A stretch of DNA of 64,000 nt from contig SKCR01034808.1 of the NCBI GenBank assembly GCA_019454045.1, positions 89,469 through 153,468 of the forward strand, written 5' to 3'. This document shows positions 10,239 to 21,460 of the stretch, piece after piece. Numbering within the stretch: the stretch's first letter is position 1; every line of letters starts with the position of its first letter. The notes beneath the pieces are model-generated. The model was not told where the DNA came from. It saw nothing but the letters and a program-made list of their open reading frames with translations, and searched no databases. This DNA comes from Zanthoxylum bungeanum (lineage: Eukaryota > Streptophyta > Magnoliopsida > Sapindales > Rutaceae). The translations under genes were made by a program, and so were the position numbers.

Positions 10239-10868
10239 TGTACGTGCCAAATTTGGGCCAGAGGTAAAATTGTCTTTCCAAATCAAACCCAATATCAGAT
10301 AAGTCCATGGATAGAGATGCTGAATATCGGGAAGCCCAAGGTAAAGCCCAAGAAAACCCTTATTCCACTAGCAGATAAAGAATCCACACGTAAAGCCAAG
10401 ACCTTACCTAACATTCCCCACTTACCCTAAACATAATTATATTGCTCCACTTTGATCATTAAATAGTGATATCTTAGCACATTGTGGGACTTATGCCAGC
10501 TGCTAAAGTCACTCATCTTTATCTATAAATTACAACACAATTCGAGAAACAAGAGAGAGAGCAAGCCTGACTTCTCTCTTACAGCTTCTGCTCTCTGACA
10601 CAAGCTCTCAGAGCTTCTCATTTCTTAAACACTTCATTCCGCCCTCACGGCCACCCAAGAATGTCATGGTAATATTAAACCTTGCTTTCACATTTAACAT
10701 ATTTACTGCTCATTTCATACTACTGACTTGAGCGTCGGAGTGCCCCCGGCACCCACCACACCGGTGGGGAGTCTCCTCCCGCTCACTCTACCTTTGTTTT
10801 GCAGGATCGCTGATGCCCCCAACCTACAAATTCTGATTGTGGACCTCGGCCGAAATCCAGCATCTACA
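10239..10868 (+). repeat. TE-B 3' LTR (630 bp)
   Basis: Runs from TGTACGTG to ATCTACA and is followed at once by the second GTGTC target copy (10869-10873). TATAAAT is at 10524-10530. It differs from copies 2 and 3 at only a few positions. Confidence 0.93.
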
Positions 10869-11608
10869 GTGTCGAGTGCCTCGGTCATAAGCTGTTGGTT
10901 TGTTTCTTCATTGGCGCACTGGTATCGTGGCGACGGTACCCCAACATCAGTCGGAATGACGGCTTATGTTCCGAAGGTCATGGAGAAGGGTGTTTCTCCA
11001 GTCGAGGACCTTACTGTCGTTCGATACTCCCATAGCACTCCAGGGAGTTCGTCTGCCCATGCTCCTTTCGTCTTCTCCAACCTTTTCTTCAGCGTGGTCA
11101 TCAACGTTTTATTAGAAGATTCAGCTTGCCCATTCGCTTGATGATAGCGTGGAGTGGAAAAGCTGAGTCTGATCCCCCATGTCTTGCAAAAATCTTGGAA
11201 ACGATGACTGATGAATTAAGAACCATTGTCCGTGACAATCTCCCTCGGTATGCCGAAGCGACAAACGATATTCTTCCAGATGAATCCTTGCACCTCCCGA
11301 TCTCTCACCCTAGCAAAAGCTTCAGCTTCAATCCACTTGGTGTAGTAATCAGTCAGGACGAGCATGTAGACTCGTTGCCCTGGGGCGACTGGTAGCTTCC
11401 CGACAATGTCCATTCCCCACTTCATGAATGGCCACGGAGCCAGGGTAGGGTTGAGTTTTCCGGGAGATAATCTGGAGGCTGGTGCGAATCTTTGGCACTT
11501 TTCACAATTTCTAGCATAAGCTGCCGCGTCGGCTCGCATAGTTGGCCAGTAATACCCAGCAGTATGGGTTCGACATGCAAGACTCCTTCCGCCCGAGTGA
11601 TTTCCACA
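10869..11608 (-). pseudogene. TE-A integrase, zinc-binding and catalytic core part
   Basis: Read on the minus strand this has an HHCC-type segment ending NCEKCQRF, then the core: WGMDIVG, LVLTDYYTKWIEAEAF, GIPREIVTDNGS and YHQANGQAE. The Asp, Asp and Glu positions expected of an integrase are all visible. Stops interrupt it: TAA directly after TDNGS (near 11213) and another within the FGT-AVIPTDVGV motif (near 10960), each a one-base change from the usual codon. The protein then runs into the TE-B insertion at a DT codon pair. It would catalyse cDNA integration if intact. Confidence 0.87.
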
Positions 11609-12328
11609 TTACCCCTCATCCAACTCGGCCAAAACATATTGAGCCTCTTCAGGGGAAAGACACTTAAGGTACGGGCCGCCGACTGACCTTCTTAAAAGCT
11701 GACTGTCGTGTAGGACAAACTTCGCAGCTTGTTGCTTCACTCTTCGGGCAGCAGTTTTATCTGTTGGAAGTGTTCCAGCTCCCAGATATTCGACCAAGGG
11801 AGTCATCCAAATCTGATTTTCCGTGAGGTGAGAAACGGTGTTTGCTACGGTCTTTACAATGGCGGGCCACCGCAGATATGTCACGGGGATGGCTTGGATT
11901 TTTCCTTCCTGCAGTGTCGAGCCGAGTGTTGCCAAGGCATCTGCATGGGTATTCTGAATCCTTGGGATTTGCGAGATCTTGAAAGATTCGAAAGCCACTT
12001 GGACATTCTTCACCCTGGATAAGTATGCCGCCATCTGTGCTCCTCTGGCCTGGTAAGTTCCTTGAAGTTGATTGACAATGAGTTGTGAATCGGACGTCGT
12101 TTCCACCATTTTTACCCCCAATTCCTTGAGTAATTCTAATCCGGCGATCAGTGCTTCATATTCCGCTTCATTGTTCGTAGCCTGAAAGCCACACTTGAAA
12201 GCTTGTTGAATTAAGTCTCATTCAGGTGTGGTGATTACTACTCCTAACCCAGAACCTCGACTGCTGAACGACCCATCCACTGCTAGTTTCCATACCGTAG
12301 CCGAGTCGACAGTAAGCAATTCATTCTC
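11609..12328 (-). pseudogene. TE-A second (archaeal-type) RNase H and linker
   Basis: The minus strand begins after a stop at the end of the first RNase H and reads WKLAVDGSFSSRGSGLGVVI, an RNase H start with the first catalytic Asp. It continues into MVETTSDSQLIVNQLQGTYQ and HADALATLGS, the Asp motifs near the end of an RNase H. A frame break lies near 12125-12230. A linker then leads to the integrase. A second RNase H fold is what places TE-A in the Tat group. Confidence 0.8.
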
Positions 12329-13099
12329 CTATTCTATTCGCATACCAGGACCGAAATCCGCCACGAAATCTGCCAGCGCTTGGGATCTGATGGCCACTCG
12401 TGATTGATACGTGATGTCATATTCCCCGAGTTCAACAGCCCATTTAGTCAGTCTCCCAGAGAGCTCGGGCTTGTGAAGGATGCTTCGTAATGGATAAGTG
12501 GAATGAACAGTGATTGGGTGGCCTTGGAAGTAAGGGCGGAGTTTCTGTGCTGCCATGACCAAGGCTAAGACCAGTCGTTCTATTTGAGTATACCGTGTCT
12601 CCGCATCAAGCAGGGCTTTGCTCACATAGTAGACTGGATGCTGTGAACCTTCATCTTCCTTAACTAGAACCGCGCTGACAGGTTGAGGGGAAACCCCAAG
12701 ATACACGTACAACCTCTCTCCGTCGAGTGGCTTGGATAGGAGTGGGGGCGTAGTCAGGTACTCTTTCAATCTGGTTAGGGATTTTTCGCAATCTTGAGTC
12801 CAGTCAAATTTCTTCGACTTTCCAAGCGCGGCGAAGAACAGAAAACTCTTGTCCGTCGACTTGGAAATGAACCTGTTGAGAGAAGCAATCCACCCCGCAA
12901 GCCGCATGACCTCTTTCTGATTCGACGGTGATGGGATGTTGAGAATAGACTTTATCTGTTCCGGATTGGCTTCAATTCCTCGCCGTGTGACCAGATACCC
13001 TAGGAATTTTCCCGACGCTACCCCGAAGGCGCATTTGGTCGGTTTAAGCTTCATCACATACTTCTTCATAACTCCGAAAGCTTCCTCTAGATGTTCCAA
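12329..13099 (-). pseudogene. TE-A reverse transcriptase thumb/connection and first RNase H
   Basis: After a TAG stop (13103-13105) the frame continues HLEEAFGVMKKYVMKLKPTK, GKFLGYLVTRRGIEANP, and then the Ty3-type RNase H with PVYYVSKALLDAETRY, ALVMAAQKLRPYFQGH and LSGRLTKWAVELGEYDI. RNase H would remove the RNA strand during cDNA synthesis. The ORF ends in a stop immediately before the second RNase H. Confidence 0.87.
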
Positions 13100-13102
13100 G
13101 TG

Positions 13103-13831
13103 CTAGTCGGCTAGCAAAGACTTCACCAGCATGTCATCGATATATACCTCCATTGTCGTCCCAATCTGTCGGCTGAACATTTTGTTAACCAGACGCTGGT
13201 AAATAGCGCCGGCATTCTTCAACCCAAACAGCATCACTTTATAACAGTAGATCCCCCTGTTGGTGATGAAAGCTGTTTTCTCCTGATCACTCGGATGCAT
13301 CAGAATCTGATTGTAGCCGGAGTATGCGTCAATGAAACTCAACAGCTCGTGCCCAGATGTCGCGTCGACTAGCGAATCTATATGCGGCAAGGGAAATGAA
13401 TCTTTCGGGCACGCTTTGTTCAAGTTGGTGAAGTCGATACAAACTCGCCATTTCCCATTCTTCTTCCGAACGACCACGACGTTTGCCAGCCACTCGGGGT
13501 ACTGCACTTCCCTAACTGCCCCATTATCTAGCAGCGTCTGTACTTCTTCGTCAATTACACGGTTCCTCTCTGGGGCAAACTTCCTTCTCTTATGCTTGAC
13601 AGGCGGAAAGGACGGGTCCACATGAAGTTCATGCGTCATCAACTCTAGGTCAATACCTGTCATATCTTCATGCGACCAAGCGAAACAATCATGGTGCATC
13701 TGGAGGAACTCTAATAACTTTACTCGCAACTGTGGTTCCAGGTCGGCTCCAATTCGGGTCTTGTGATCTGGGAATTGTGGATGAATTTGGATTTCGTCGA
13801 GTTCCTCTACCTTTGGTTCGTTTACATTCAT
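13103..13831 (-). pseudogene. TE-A reverse transcriptase palm/fingers
   Basis: Contains the usual plant Ty3/gypsy blocks in order: HKRRKFAPERN, VREVQYPEWLANVVVVRKKN, KWRVCIDFTNLNKACPKD, FPLPHIDSLVDATSGHELLS and the active-site motif VYIDDMLVKS with both Asp residues intact. The ORF ends in TAG at 13103-13105, in frame with the rest of the protein. Copying of element RNA into DNA would be its role. Upstream, the join to protease is broken at a C-run near 13937-13945. Confidence 0.9.
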
Positions 13832-13922
13832 TCGACGAGATCCCTCATGTAATTGCTATGCCGACTGAGTTTTGGGCTTCAAGGTCGTCTGATAGCACGC
13901 CCTCAAAGCAAGTTGATCTCCT

Positions 13923-15176
13923 CTAATCTCCTAGACCCCCCCCCCACTCAGTTGGAAACTTCAGCACTTGGTGGTACGTGGAGGAAACAGCTTGTATCTC
14001 ATGTATCCACGGTCGTCCCATTATTATGTTGTAGGCTGACGAGAAATCTAGGACCAAGAACGTAACCATCTTGTTCACCCCTCCTGCATATACTGGAAGA
14101 CAAATCTCGCCCATTGTGAACTTCTGCTCCCCACTGAATCTGATCAAAGCAGTAGACCGTCGGCTCATTTTCTTTGTCCCCCCTCCCATATCACTGAGTG
14201 CTGACCAAAAGATAATATTGGCGGATGACTCGGTGTCAACCAATACCCTCTTGACCATAAAGTTGGCCACTTGAAGGGATATCACTAAGGCATCGTGGTG
14301 TGGGTTGGCGAGGCTAGACAATTGGTCGTCCGAGAATTCGATCACCAAGCCGGTGTGGCCTCCCGAAACAGCTCGTTCATGGTCAGAGACGAGGGAGGAA
14401 ATCATCCTCGTCTGTCGCTTCGCCGCCGAATACGAAACCCCACTCACTTCTGAACCTCCTGAAATGATATTGAATGTGTTATTGATTGGAGGCGGTACTG
14501 GAGCCTCCGTTCGATCTTCCCTCCGAGCCAAGGTAGTTTTTCCCTTCTCAGTCAACAAATCCCTCAAATGTCCTTTGTTTAACAGCTCTAGGACCTCTAA
14601 TCTCAAAGCGATGCAATCGACCGTCGTGTGGCCGTAATCTCGATGGAATTCACACCATCTGCTGGTATCCTTCTTCCCCGAATTGTCCCTCGACCGAGGA
14701 GGCCACTTGACTTCATTTCCCATTTTCCTGAGGACTGAGACTAGTTCTCCCGGTGAGACCGTGAAGTTGTAGTCTGGGAGACACGAGGCGACGTTTGAGG
14801 TGCCTTCTCTTCTTTCGGAAGTAACAGGCCTATGGTTGGGCATCCTGTCGTAAGGTCGGGAATCCTTCGGACGATATGGCCTTCGGTCGGGAGATTGTAT
14901 GCTTCTCTTAACAGACTCCTTCGGTCGCCTGAATGGGCCTACTCCCTTCTCCCGACTATTAGAAGGTCTTTCCCTACTCGTGTTCCTTCTATCTTCTTCC
15001 CATCTGATCTCCGTCCGGGCTCTCGTCAAAGCCTCATCCATAGTGTAACACCGATTTTTCGTCAACTTCTTATAGAGGCTGTTGTCCGCCTGCAAGCCAT
15101 TCTTGAATGCCTCCACTGCCGTCGGCTGATGGAGGTTTGGGATATCTATTCTCTCTTGTTTTAAATCGCGAGACAT
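13923..15176 (-). pseudogene. TE-A gag C-terminal part and aspartic protease
   Basis: The N-terminal third is the end of the gag domain (QPTAVEAFKNGLQ), followed by a basic linker and CEFHRDYGHTTVDC, a zinc-knuckle-like motif. The protease follows with VKRVLVDTESSANIIF and ends NIIMGRPWIHEIQAVSS. The expected active-site triplet Asp-Thr-Gly reads Asp-Thr-Glu here, a loss-of-function change. The ORF closes just after a poly-C run (near 13940) where a frameshift separates it from reverse transcriptase. Confidence 0.88.
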
Positions 15177-15948
15177 AGCTTCGAAGGGACTCTCCCTTTC
15201 GCTGTTGGATCATGTTGAGGTCGTCTGTCGTTTTTTCGAATTTGCATGAGCTAGCAAAGTGCACAACAAACTTGTCTGCCAGTTCTTTGTAAGACCCGAT
15301 CGACCCAAATGGCAGATTTATAAACCAGGTGAGGGATGGACCGGCTACCGTTTCTCCGAAACCTTGGCATAAGCCCGCTTCTCTCTGATGGGGTGTGAGG
15401 CTCATGGACATCATCTTGTACTTGTAGTGGGTGATGTGGTCGTCTGGGTCGGTTGATCCGTCATACAATTTCATCTCTGGGGGGCTAAACTTCTGGGGGA
15501 GTTCCACGGAATTGATCCTTTCGTCGAATGGAGTATCGGCCAAAGCTCCCGACCTGCTCTTTCTCAGTGGTAACCTGACCCCTGGTATACTGGCCAGAAT
15601 GGCCTCCTTGAATTCCTCCATCTCCTGACGCATGGTTGTAGTCGTCACTACGTCGGCTGGAAAACTCCGGTGAATACTTCTGTGACCCGTACGTTGACCT
15701 TCTTTTTGGGAGCCTTCACCTCGCTCCATCTCTGGACCCCCTGTTGGATTCTGTCGGCGACCTGGGGTTTCAGAGGGATTTGTCGATCCCAAATGGTCGT
15801 GGGTTGTGGTGAGCTGCTCCAGCCGTCTTTGAAGGTCGTCGTTGGTGGTCTTTATGGCCGAATTCTCTTCTTCGAGAATGCGTAAGCGTTCTTGAAGAAA
15901 GGACATATGGTTTGCCATTGAGTCTGTCGGCTCGCCACTTGATGCCAT
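15070..15948 (-). pseudogene. TE-A gag (N-terminal and central part)
   Basis: The ATG at 15948 (MASSGEPTDS) lies about 60 bp downstream of the primer site. A coiled coil (LQERLRILEEENSAIKT) is followed by the retrotransposon gag domain: KLYDGSTDPDDHITHYKYKM, GPSLTWFINLPFGSIGSY and ELADKFVVHF. A frameshift near 15180 moves the rest of gag into the overlapping frame that continues to the protease. Gag would form the virus-like particle in the cytoplasm. The start is chosen by its position after the leader. Confidence 0.88.
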
Positions 15949-16008
15949 GTCAATGCTTCGGAAATTCGTTTCTGAGACTGGAACTTCGGTTTTCTGTGAA
16001 TCGCTAGG

Positions 16009-16026
16009 GCCCCACGGTGGGCGCCA
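16009..16026 (-). promoter_or_regulatory. TE-A primer-binding site
   Basis: Minus strand TGGCGCCCACCGTGGGGC begins three bases from the LTR end at 16030. TE-B has the same site with one change. The tRNA was not identified. Confidence 0.8.
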
Positions 16027-16029
16027 AAC

Positions 16030-16646
16030 TGTAGACGCTGATTTTCACCGAGGCCTACAATTGAGATTTCGTAAGGGGGCACTGGCGATCCTGCAAACAG
16101 GGAAGTAGGGTGAGCTGGTGGAGATACTGCCCACCGGTGTGGTGGGTGCCGAAGACACTCCGACGCCCAAGTCAGTAAATGAGCGAAGGATGAGGTAGAT
16201 TGGAGGTCAAGGTTAAGTGCGCTACCTTGGACTCTGTCAGATGCCGTGAGGGCGTTGAATGAGGGGTTTAAGGAGCTATGGAAAGAGTAATCTTGAGCTA
16301 TGCAAGAAATGGGAAACCCTTTCTCTTCTCCCTGTCTTCGTTTATATACACGCTTCCAAGGGAGATCGTTGCATTTACTGCTCCTTAATTTCTTATCCGT
16401 TGGGGGTCAGTTACGATCGTGACTTTATGAGGGGTATTTAGTGCAGTTGTCTGTTGGTAGGCTGAATGAAACAGTTCGACATTAAGTGGACTGGCCTTTG
16501 GTTTTTTTGGTTGGATAGATGTTGCAACTCATTGGGCCTGGGCCCGTATAAAATCTTCTGGGTTTGGGTTACGGAATCTCAGGGGCATACTTAACAGTGG
16601 GCCTTAGGCGAAAGGACGAAATTACCCTTGTACCAAATTTGGCCCA
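16030..16646 (-). repeat. TE-A 5' LTR (about 617 bp)
   Basis: Its inner end is fixed by the primer site. The outer end is placed at GGCCCA (16646) because the minus-strand start TGGGCCAAATTTGG aligns with the TE-B LTR start. A minus-strand TATA-like box is at 16341-16350. GT and AG at 16225 and 16091 bound a 135-bp candidate leader intron that also contains CCCACC-ACACC-GGTGGG. The target duplication would be TAAAG (16647-16651), but its partner is outside the window. Confidence 0.8.
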
Positions 16647-16651
16647 TAAAG

Positions 16652-18618
16652 CTATTGTTAAAAGTGGATAACAAAAAATAATATATTATTTTACTATTCG
16701 GAAACAATGCCAAAAAAAGTTCGATTAATTAAAGATGTGATAGGAAATCCACGGTATAATCCGAATGTTAATATTAAATAATTTTACATTTATGACATGA
16801 CCTTGTTTTGATATCCAAATTTCTTACATATTTATTGATTAATAATTTAATAAACACGTGATTAGCAGTTAAGGAAACAAATTAATTATTCTCGATAGAC
16901 ACGTGTCATTAAATTATTGGGTATTTTTATTGGTTATGGTTGGTCCTAGATGTATGTGATTTCCTTTTTAGTTTTGATTTGTTTTAGTCAAATCAAAACA
17001 ACTAAACAAGTTAATTTATATATGTTGGTCTGGTGTATTTTTTTTTTTTTTTTTTTAAAGATTGGAGGGTTTAGAAAAATTTAAATCTAATTGTTACCTT
17101 ATACTTTTTTTAAAGATTTGAATTCGGTTGGTTAATTAAAAAAATTATTTGAAAACTACTCGATCAATATATTGAAGTGTTATATATGTGATTTTTTCCG
17201 CTTACCTTTGTGTGATATTATGTGTATACATATGGTGAAACGATTTCAACATAATTTTTTTACTTTAAATCTAAACATAAAAATCCGACCTTTTATTTGA
17301 GTTAATCAAATGATAGGTATTAAAAATCAAAATAATATTTAATTATATCAATTCATTTGAATTATATATAATCAATGACTATAAACTTAATGTCTAAATT
17401 TTTAAATTAAAAAATTTAAATTGAAATAGCATCAATTGTCTTCTCCATAGCATGACACGTGTTTAATATTATTATGACATTAATTGATTTCATACAATAA
17501 AATGGTGAATGAATTGACATCATTAAATTTTGTTTAAATTTTGAATTAACTTAGATAAATTATTAAAATTGTAATATTTAGATTTAAGATAAAATTAAAA
17601 ATTTAAGTTGAAATAGCACCAACCAATTAACAACGTGATTGATTGATCATATAAAATAAATAAAAAAATAATAATTTACATATGACTTTAAATAGTGTGC
17701 GATTACATAGTATGAATAATTAATAATGATTACATAGTTGATTCATTTGGTACAAATTTTGGGATAAAAAAATTTGATTGCATAGCGAAGCCGGATCAGG
17801 TGGAAACGGGTTAGGGCGGGGCTTTGTAAAAAAAATTTCAGGTTGATTATAAATATTAAAAATTAATTTTTAATTAAATATATTCAAATTCAAAATTTTT
17901 TTTTATTTTTATATATATATATATATAACAATATTTTAAGATTGAATATGTGTTTCTGCGACTCTTAACTTACGTGGTATATTTATTCATTTTGAATATT
18001 ATAAAACTGGAATCATACATTCTTCATATGATTATATCCTTATAGGAAACATATCCATTTATTATTACGATTGGTACCACATATACACATGAAACCACCA
18101 TAGAGATTTTTAAATCCATGATTCTAAGTCGCAGGGTAGATAATGAACTTGTGCGTGCGTGCTTAGTGAGTGAAACAGCACAAGGCCATGGTTCATGTTA
18201 GGGGTGTTCACGGATCGGGTCGGGACGGGTTTTTTTGATTTTGTAATGAACTTCATGCTATTTAGTGAGTGAATATGGAACAAGTCCCATGGCTCCACTT
18301 GTGCTTGCTTAGTGAGTGAAGATGGAGGGTTTAGAAGATGCCACTTGTCGGATGATGGAGCAGACAGCATAAAGATCAGCATAGTGATTTGGTGAGTCGC
18401 CACCGTCCCATGATTCCCTTGCTTCTTCTCCACACTCGCACTCATCCTTTCTTTTATTGTAAATGACTTGAGTACCCTTAATATTTTTCCTAATTGACGA
18501 ATATATGTTGTGTAATTTCAGAAATTACCGCGACTTATAAAAAAAATCAAAAAACGAAAGGTATTTTTAATTCTTCATCCAACAAAAGTAGAACTCTTAG
18601 CGATATTTAAATGGTGTT
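16652..18618. other. AT-rich intergenic DNA
   Basis: No gene recognised. Contains poly-T and (TA)n tracts (17040-17058 and 17910-17930). Two small GC-rich patches (17790-17830, 18203-18235) have the look of diverged hAT-like MITE ends (GGGGTGTTCACGGATCGGG). A word TTAGTGAGTGAA is repeated around 18160-18320. A 111-codon minus-strand ORF here has no recognisable domain. Confidence 0.6.
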
Positions 18619-18631
18619 AAAATTTCTTTTG

Positions 18632-18637
<6 letters not shown>

Positions 18638-18675
<38 letters not shown>
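18638..18675. repeat. Poly-T tract
   Basis: An almost pure run of T of nearly 40 bases near the left end of TE-C. The matching position in the right arm has only about 6 T, so it expanded after insertion. Confidence 0.9.
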
Positions 18676-18677
<2 letters not shown>

Positions 18678-19132
18678 CATTAGGAATGTTCAAATGTCGA
18701 GGAGAGGTAGAATTGATAGTCTATTTAGCCAAAAATATATAATATGGGTCTAAGGGTTCGAAGAGACAGACGAAATTTGACAAAAAGACTCGACCTCATT
18801 ATACGAAGGGGTTCATACAAGGGATGAATATGTTGAAGATAAAGCAAGTTGGTACACGGATCCGACCTAGAGAAAAAGTGTTAGATTTAGGTTCATTTGA
18901 GTATTTGTGAAAACCGACCCGAAGAGAGTCCATGCTTAACAACCCGACCTGGTTGAAGAGGTCAGATGGAGTTTTGACCAGTATCATCCACCTCGATATG
19001 CTGACCCAAGGAACGAAAATGGGATCACAACCCAATCTGCGCTTGAGTCAAGTGATGTATGCCATAAAATGAGAAGATACCATTATAGAATGTTAATGAT
19101 GACTATGGGAAAACCGTGGTTCACCGTGAAAG

Positions 19133-20434
19133 TGAGTTATCAACATATTCTCAAAGATGAATTTTGATGATGCAACAAAAAAGACTTTGACACGCATTCG
19201 CGTACATTATAAAAAATTATCGAAGCAAATGGAAGTGAAGACTCAAGCACCAAAATGAAAATATTGTATTGTCTTATAGCTCAGGGCTCTCATTGTAAGT
19301 GAGTCTATAATTCAAATACTCTAAGCTCATATGACTCATACACATTCATTTAGATGCATTAGGGTCATGTGTAAAATAGTTTTAATCTTCTAATCCTGAG
19401 ATTTTGGCACTGGGACCGGTATATCGATCCCCCACAACCGGCATACCGGTGACCTTGTTCTACCTTGGGCAGATTTGCATGTTCTATGGAACCAGACTAC
19501 TTCATACCGGTCACCCATACCGATTAGTAAATCGGTATGTTCACTTTAACCTTCAACGGTAATATAGCTGTTATATTTGCTGGACCGCCCATGTAAATCG
19601 ACATACCGGTCTCAAGAAAGAGCTAGGGTAATTTTCACCTTCACTATATATTGAGCTCCAATTTCATTGTTGCCAAGACCTAACACATTCATACATTTTC
19701 TCTTAAAGCATAAACAAATAGTTTATTAAATCTTCTTTATCATACACTCTCATAATCAAAGCTCACAGACTACATATTCTTTATCATTTAGTGAGCTTAG
19801 AATACTTGGGATTAGAAACTCACATCTTATATCTTCTTATCTTTTGTGAGTGCTCAAGTTGTATTATAAACTTTCTTTATCAAACACTTGATGTTGAGAA
19901 ATCTCTTATTGAGTGGGTATACTCAGAAGAGTGATTTTTGTAAAGGTCTGTGAGTGAGCCTAAAGACAAAACTCATTCTAAAGGTTTAAGAGTGAATATA
20001 AGGATAAAACTTTTGTGTAAGGGTTTGGAGTGAATCCGGGGGGAAAACTCTTGGTTTGAAGTGAGCCAACAAAAACTTCCATGTAAATTGTGCGATCACT
20101 CTAATATAGTAGAAAGCTTCAAGCCCGGCTTGGAGGAATTGACATAGGTATTGTTGGCCGAACCACTATAAATCATCGTATCAATTTCTCTATCATTTAC
20201 TCTTTTAATTATCACAAGTTTATTTTATATATGCATATTGTTTAGAAATTTACCTTTAGGAATTAATTGTTAAATTCATTAATTTGGGAAATTGATCACT
20301 AAGCTTAATTAGTAAAGCTACTAGCTTAGTAGCGTAAAATCGACAATATTTAGTATTCCACAATATTAGGTCATTACCCAATTCACCCCTATTGGATATA
20401 GGGATTATTTGATATGTGCTTGTAGTTAATTTCA
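19133..20434 (+). mobile_element. Copia-like solo LTR inside the left arm of TE-C
   Basis: The right arm of TE-C lacks these roughly 1.3 kb, so they are an insertion. The segment begins TGAGTTATC and has TTTTGATGATGCAAC near the start and CCCAATTCACCCCT near the end, words common in SIRE-like plant copia LTRs. Ends are approximate. No target duplication was resolved and no internal region is present. Confidence 0.55.
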
Positions 20435-21006
20435 CCCGCCAGCTGTCATAGGGCGGTGCAGTGGCAGAGCAGAGCCGTCATAGGCCGACGCAATGATAGG
20501 GAAAAAAGGCTAATTTGATTAGTCGAATTGTAGATAGTTAAGGAAAATTATCACTGCAATGATGACAAAGTGACATGAGCTGACGTCATAGGCGGTGGAA
20601 TAATAGATTTGGAAACCTATATAAATGGAGGATTCTTTGGAATTTTATTGACATCTCAACACTTAGAGAAACCAAGAGCAAAAAATCTAGTGATAGAGAG
20701 AGAAAGTTGATCGGTTGTCTGACTATTGAGAGAAAAATAACAGGCTAGTGTAAAACCCGGGGTATCGTAAAATCTTTATAAGTTCATTACCCCACTTATA
20801 GCTCGGGTCAATCTTGATTCCGAGCAGTAATAAAACACACCTTTTTTTTCTCGTGGACGTAAGTTAGAACCACTTTCTGCTGAACCACGTAAGTCATGTC
20901 TGCTTGCTGAGTTTGTATTTGGTTCCCTACTAACCAAATAAATTCACTCTTCAGAGAGGTTTATTCGAGAGCTTAATTTCTCATATTATCATTCGAACAA
21001 AAAACA

Positions 21007-21460
21007 GCTGTGATTTTCCTTATCAAATTTATGGTTTTGGTTTATAATTTCCCAAACCGCCAACCCTCGCGGTTTGAGGTTTAAAATAAAAAAAATGACC
21101 TAAACGGCACCGTGAAAACCCCTTACATAGATGATGAAGCCAGTCTCAGATTTTTGACTAAGGGCCAACCAGCGCTGACTCAGGTCGGCTCGACAATGGG
21201 ATGACAGCCTCATGGCATCAGAATGTGATAGCAGCCTCAGGGCATCATAGTAGTGGTCGGGACTAAGAAAAAGTGATGGATATGGTAACCGAGCCATGAG
21301 CCAATTTAAGGTTAATGACCCGAGGTTGATTTTCAGAAGGGCTGTGAAGCGTGGACTTGATCAAGATCGAGTATCGGCATGAGAATGAACCACCATCTTT
21401 TACTAAAGTTCCCGACATCGACTCGCAAACTCGTTGATACTGAGAACTAGAGAATACATA
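21007..21460. other. Interior of TE-C
   Basis: About 450 bp between the two arms. No ORF with a recognisable domain and no standard primer-binding site. Two similar phrases (CAGCCTCATGGCATCA and CAGCCTCAGGGCATCA) lie 33 bp apart. Probably what remains after internal deletion. Confidence 0.5.

Larger units (their letters stand above)
3645..10868 (+). mobile_element. TE-B: non-autonomous LTR retrotransposon inserted in TE-A integrase, with a dimer-like left end
   Basis: A 5-bp duplication GTGTC (3640-3644 and 10869-10873) flanks the block, and the TE-A integrase frame continues on both sides. Order: first 185 bp of an LTR (3645-3829), a piece of 3' internal sequence (3830-4011), a full LTR (4012-4641), the spacer ATC, a second full LTR (4645-5274), primer site, about 5 kb of non-coding internal DNA, and a 3' LTR (10239-10868). 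The three full LTRs are each 630 bp and differ at only a handful of positions by eye, so insertion was recent. No gag-pol domain is present, so the proteins must have come from another element. The LTR 3' half, primer site and leader resemble TE-A. Confidence 0.9.
1..16646 (-). mobile_element. TE-A: Ty3/gypsy LTR retrotransposon, Tat-like (dual RNase H), truncated by the left window edge
   Basis: Reading on the minus strand from right to left: 5' LTR (16030-16646), primer-binding site (16009-16026), gag, protease, reverse transcriptase, RNase H, a second RNase H, integrase (split), an opposite-strand extra ORF (855-3075) and 100-bp tandem repeats (1-280). The 3' LTR is not in the window. A second RNase H after the usual one is characteristic of the Tat group of plant Ty3/gypsy elements. 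The integrase is interrupted by TE-B between 3644 and 10869. Several in-frame stops and frameshifts show the copy is dead. Lineage follows from domain order and motif reading, not from a phylogeny. The left limit given is the window edge. Confidence 0.88.

Noticed and set aside
14071..15164. Plus-strand ORFs of 65-110 codons opposite gag-pol of TE-A
   Set aside because: Shadows of the minus-strand gag-pol frames; the minus strand has recognisable domains and these do not.
18110..18445. A 111-codon minus-strand ORF
   Set aside because: It overlaps a small repeated word (TTAGTGAGTGAA) and a hAT-end-like patch; there is no known domain or clear gene signals.
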